From Bolinopsis microptera (taxonomy: Eukaryota; Ctenophora; Tentaculata; Lobata; Bolinopsidae), in the NCBI RefSeq assembly GCF_026151205.1, contig NC_087076.1, positions 6,438,902 to 6,502,901 of the forward strand: a DNA stretch of 64,000 nucleotides. The letters are read 5' to 3'. The notes below the pieces were generated by a model that did no database searches, was not told the DNA's origin, and saw only the letters and a program-made list of their open reading frames with translations. A program made the translations under genes and the position numbers. This document shows, in pieces, positions 63,235 through 64,000 of the stretch (position 1 is its first letter; each line of letters opens with the position of its first letter).

Positions 63235-64000
63235 ATGAGGTTGAACATGACGGCTGATTACGAGCCCAGTGCTTTAGCAAACAGTACCGTGTTCACAACT
63301 CTCTTACCTGCTATTTGTTTACCCATTGGATTACTTGACTTTTCTTTCAACGTTATGCTGGTAAGAATTAGCACAAACTATGGATCATATTTGTGTATAC
63401 TATTTCGAGTATCGAGATGTTAACTTCTGGTTTTACATCCATCTGCAGCACTCATAGCAATACTATACAGTACCTTCAATAAAATGAAAATGCTTGTTTG
63501 CTTCAGATAGCAGTTCACATCAGACTGAAGTTTTGGAAGAGTGCTCCAGCTCTAGCTTACTTCAATATGATATGTGTGGGAACCGTGAGTAGTCTGGCAG
63601 CCTCAATTCTTTTCATAATGAGGATCGTTGCTGGACCCGACCACTCTGCTTCCAGTCCTAGGCTGTTTAAAGCTGCTAAGGTCCTTTACAACATAGGTTG
63701 GTTATATTTAGTTGACAGTTTAGCTCCAAAATATATATTTTTAAACTACTGTTTCTACCACGATGATGAACCTTGTCATTGCATTTGTCATGAAAATAGG
63801 TATTAATTACAATGTTTGTGTGATAAAATACAACTTAGGTCTCAGATGTCAGAATTTGAGATCAGGTTTTCTTTTTCGTCACAGTGTGTGTCCTGAAATA
63901 TAATTATTTTCTTATTTTCCTATTAATATCTTTATAGAATGAGTGGATAACACATCACAATCCGTATATTTCAGAATTGTTTGCTCTGGGATCCGGTCTA
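63235..64000 (+). CDS. Seven-transmembrane receptor-like protein, 5' part, runs off the window
   Basis: Exons 63235-63360, 63507-63696 and 63975 onward are in phase. Exon 1 has two Asn glycosylation-type sites (NMT, NST) and TM1 (LLPAICLPIGLLDFSFNVML). Exon 2 opens IAVHIRLKFWKSAPALAYFN, closely matching the paralog's exon 2 start. The third exon starts with the residues ELFALGSG, matching ELFSVFAS of the paralog. Intron phases (0 and 1) are the same in both genes. Helices 3-7 lie beyond the window. Confidence 0.82.

Overview
This is eukaryotic, AT-rich DNA from an animal. Several genes have introns with GT/AG borders and matching phases. There are seven-transmembrane receptors, a C2H2 zinc-finger gene, a BICRA/GLTSCR1-type chromatin-remodelling subunit, and a dense, nested set of transposable elements (LINEs, Penelope-like elements, a tRNA-derived SINE, hAT, Tc1/mariner-like, Harbinger-like, foldback elements). 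The mix suggests a marine invertebrate, perhaps a non-bilaterian such as a cnidarian, but nothing in the window fixes the species. There are no viral genomes, CRISPR arrays, operons or prokaryotic features.

Layout. (1) 1-15.4 kb holds two minus-strand host genes. A BICRA-like gene (1007-11665) can be rebuilt from 11 phase-compatible exons. Its 5 kb third intron holds an antisense, intronless glycosyltransferase gene (9097-10686) and a truncated reverse transcriptase. Intron 6 holds a 1.6 kb element with terminal inverted repeats and an 8-bp target duplication. A five-exon zinc-finger gene (12837-15404) follows, with a SINE in intron 2. (2) 15.6-23.3 kb is repeats: a near-complete Penelope-like element with a GIY-YIG domain, foldback elements and two copies of an 860-bp MITE. 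(3) 23.4-24.8 kb is a three-exon rhodopsin-like receptor. (4) 25.7-43.8 kb is an 18-kb block of nested repeats: a Tc1/mariner-like element split by a LINE, a set of kilobase-scale inverted arms with four copies of a foldback element, and a CR1-like LINE. (5) 43.8-52 kb is a tandem duplication of an ankyrin plus ADP-ribosyltransferase gene with a convergent receptor gene. Copy 1 has a truncated receptor; copy 2 has the complete four-exon receptor, but its ADP-ribosyltransferase carries a three-base insertion that makes an in-frame TAG. (6) 53.8-61.3 kb has no convincing gene and contains Harbinger-like and other foldback elements. (7) 61.3-64 kb has two paralogous seven-transmembrane receptor genes in divergent orientation; the right one runs off the window.

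The window gives a relative history. The ADP-ribosyltransferase/receptor unit duplicated first. Copy 2 then gained an 0.8-kb hAT element and copy 1 gained the 18-kb block; each has its empty site in the other copy. Inside the block, a mariner-like element entered an older repeat (empty site preserved at 33.6 kb) and was itself split by a LINE.

Domain names are assigned from motifs by eye. No database search was run.
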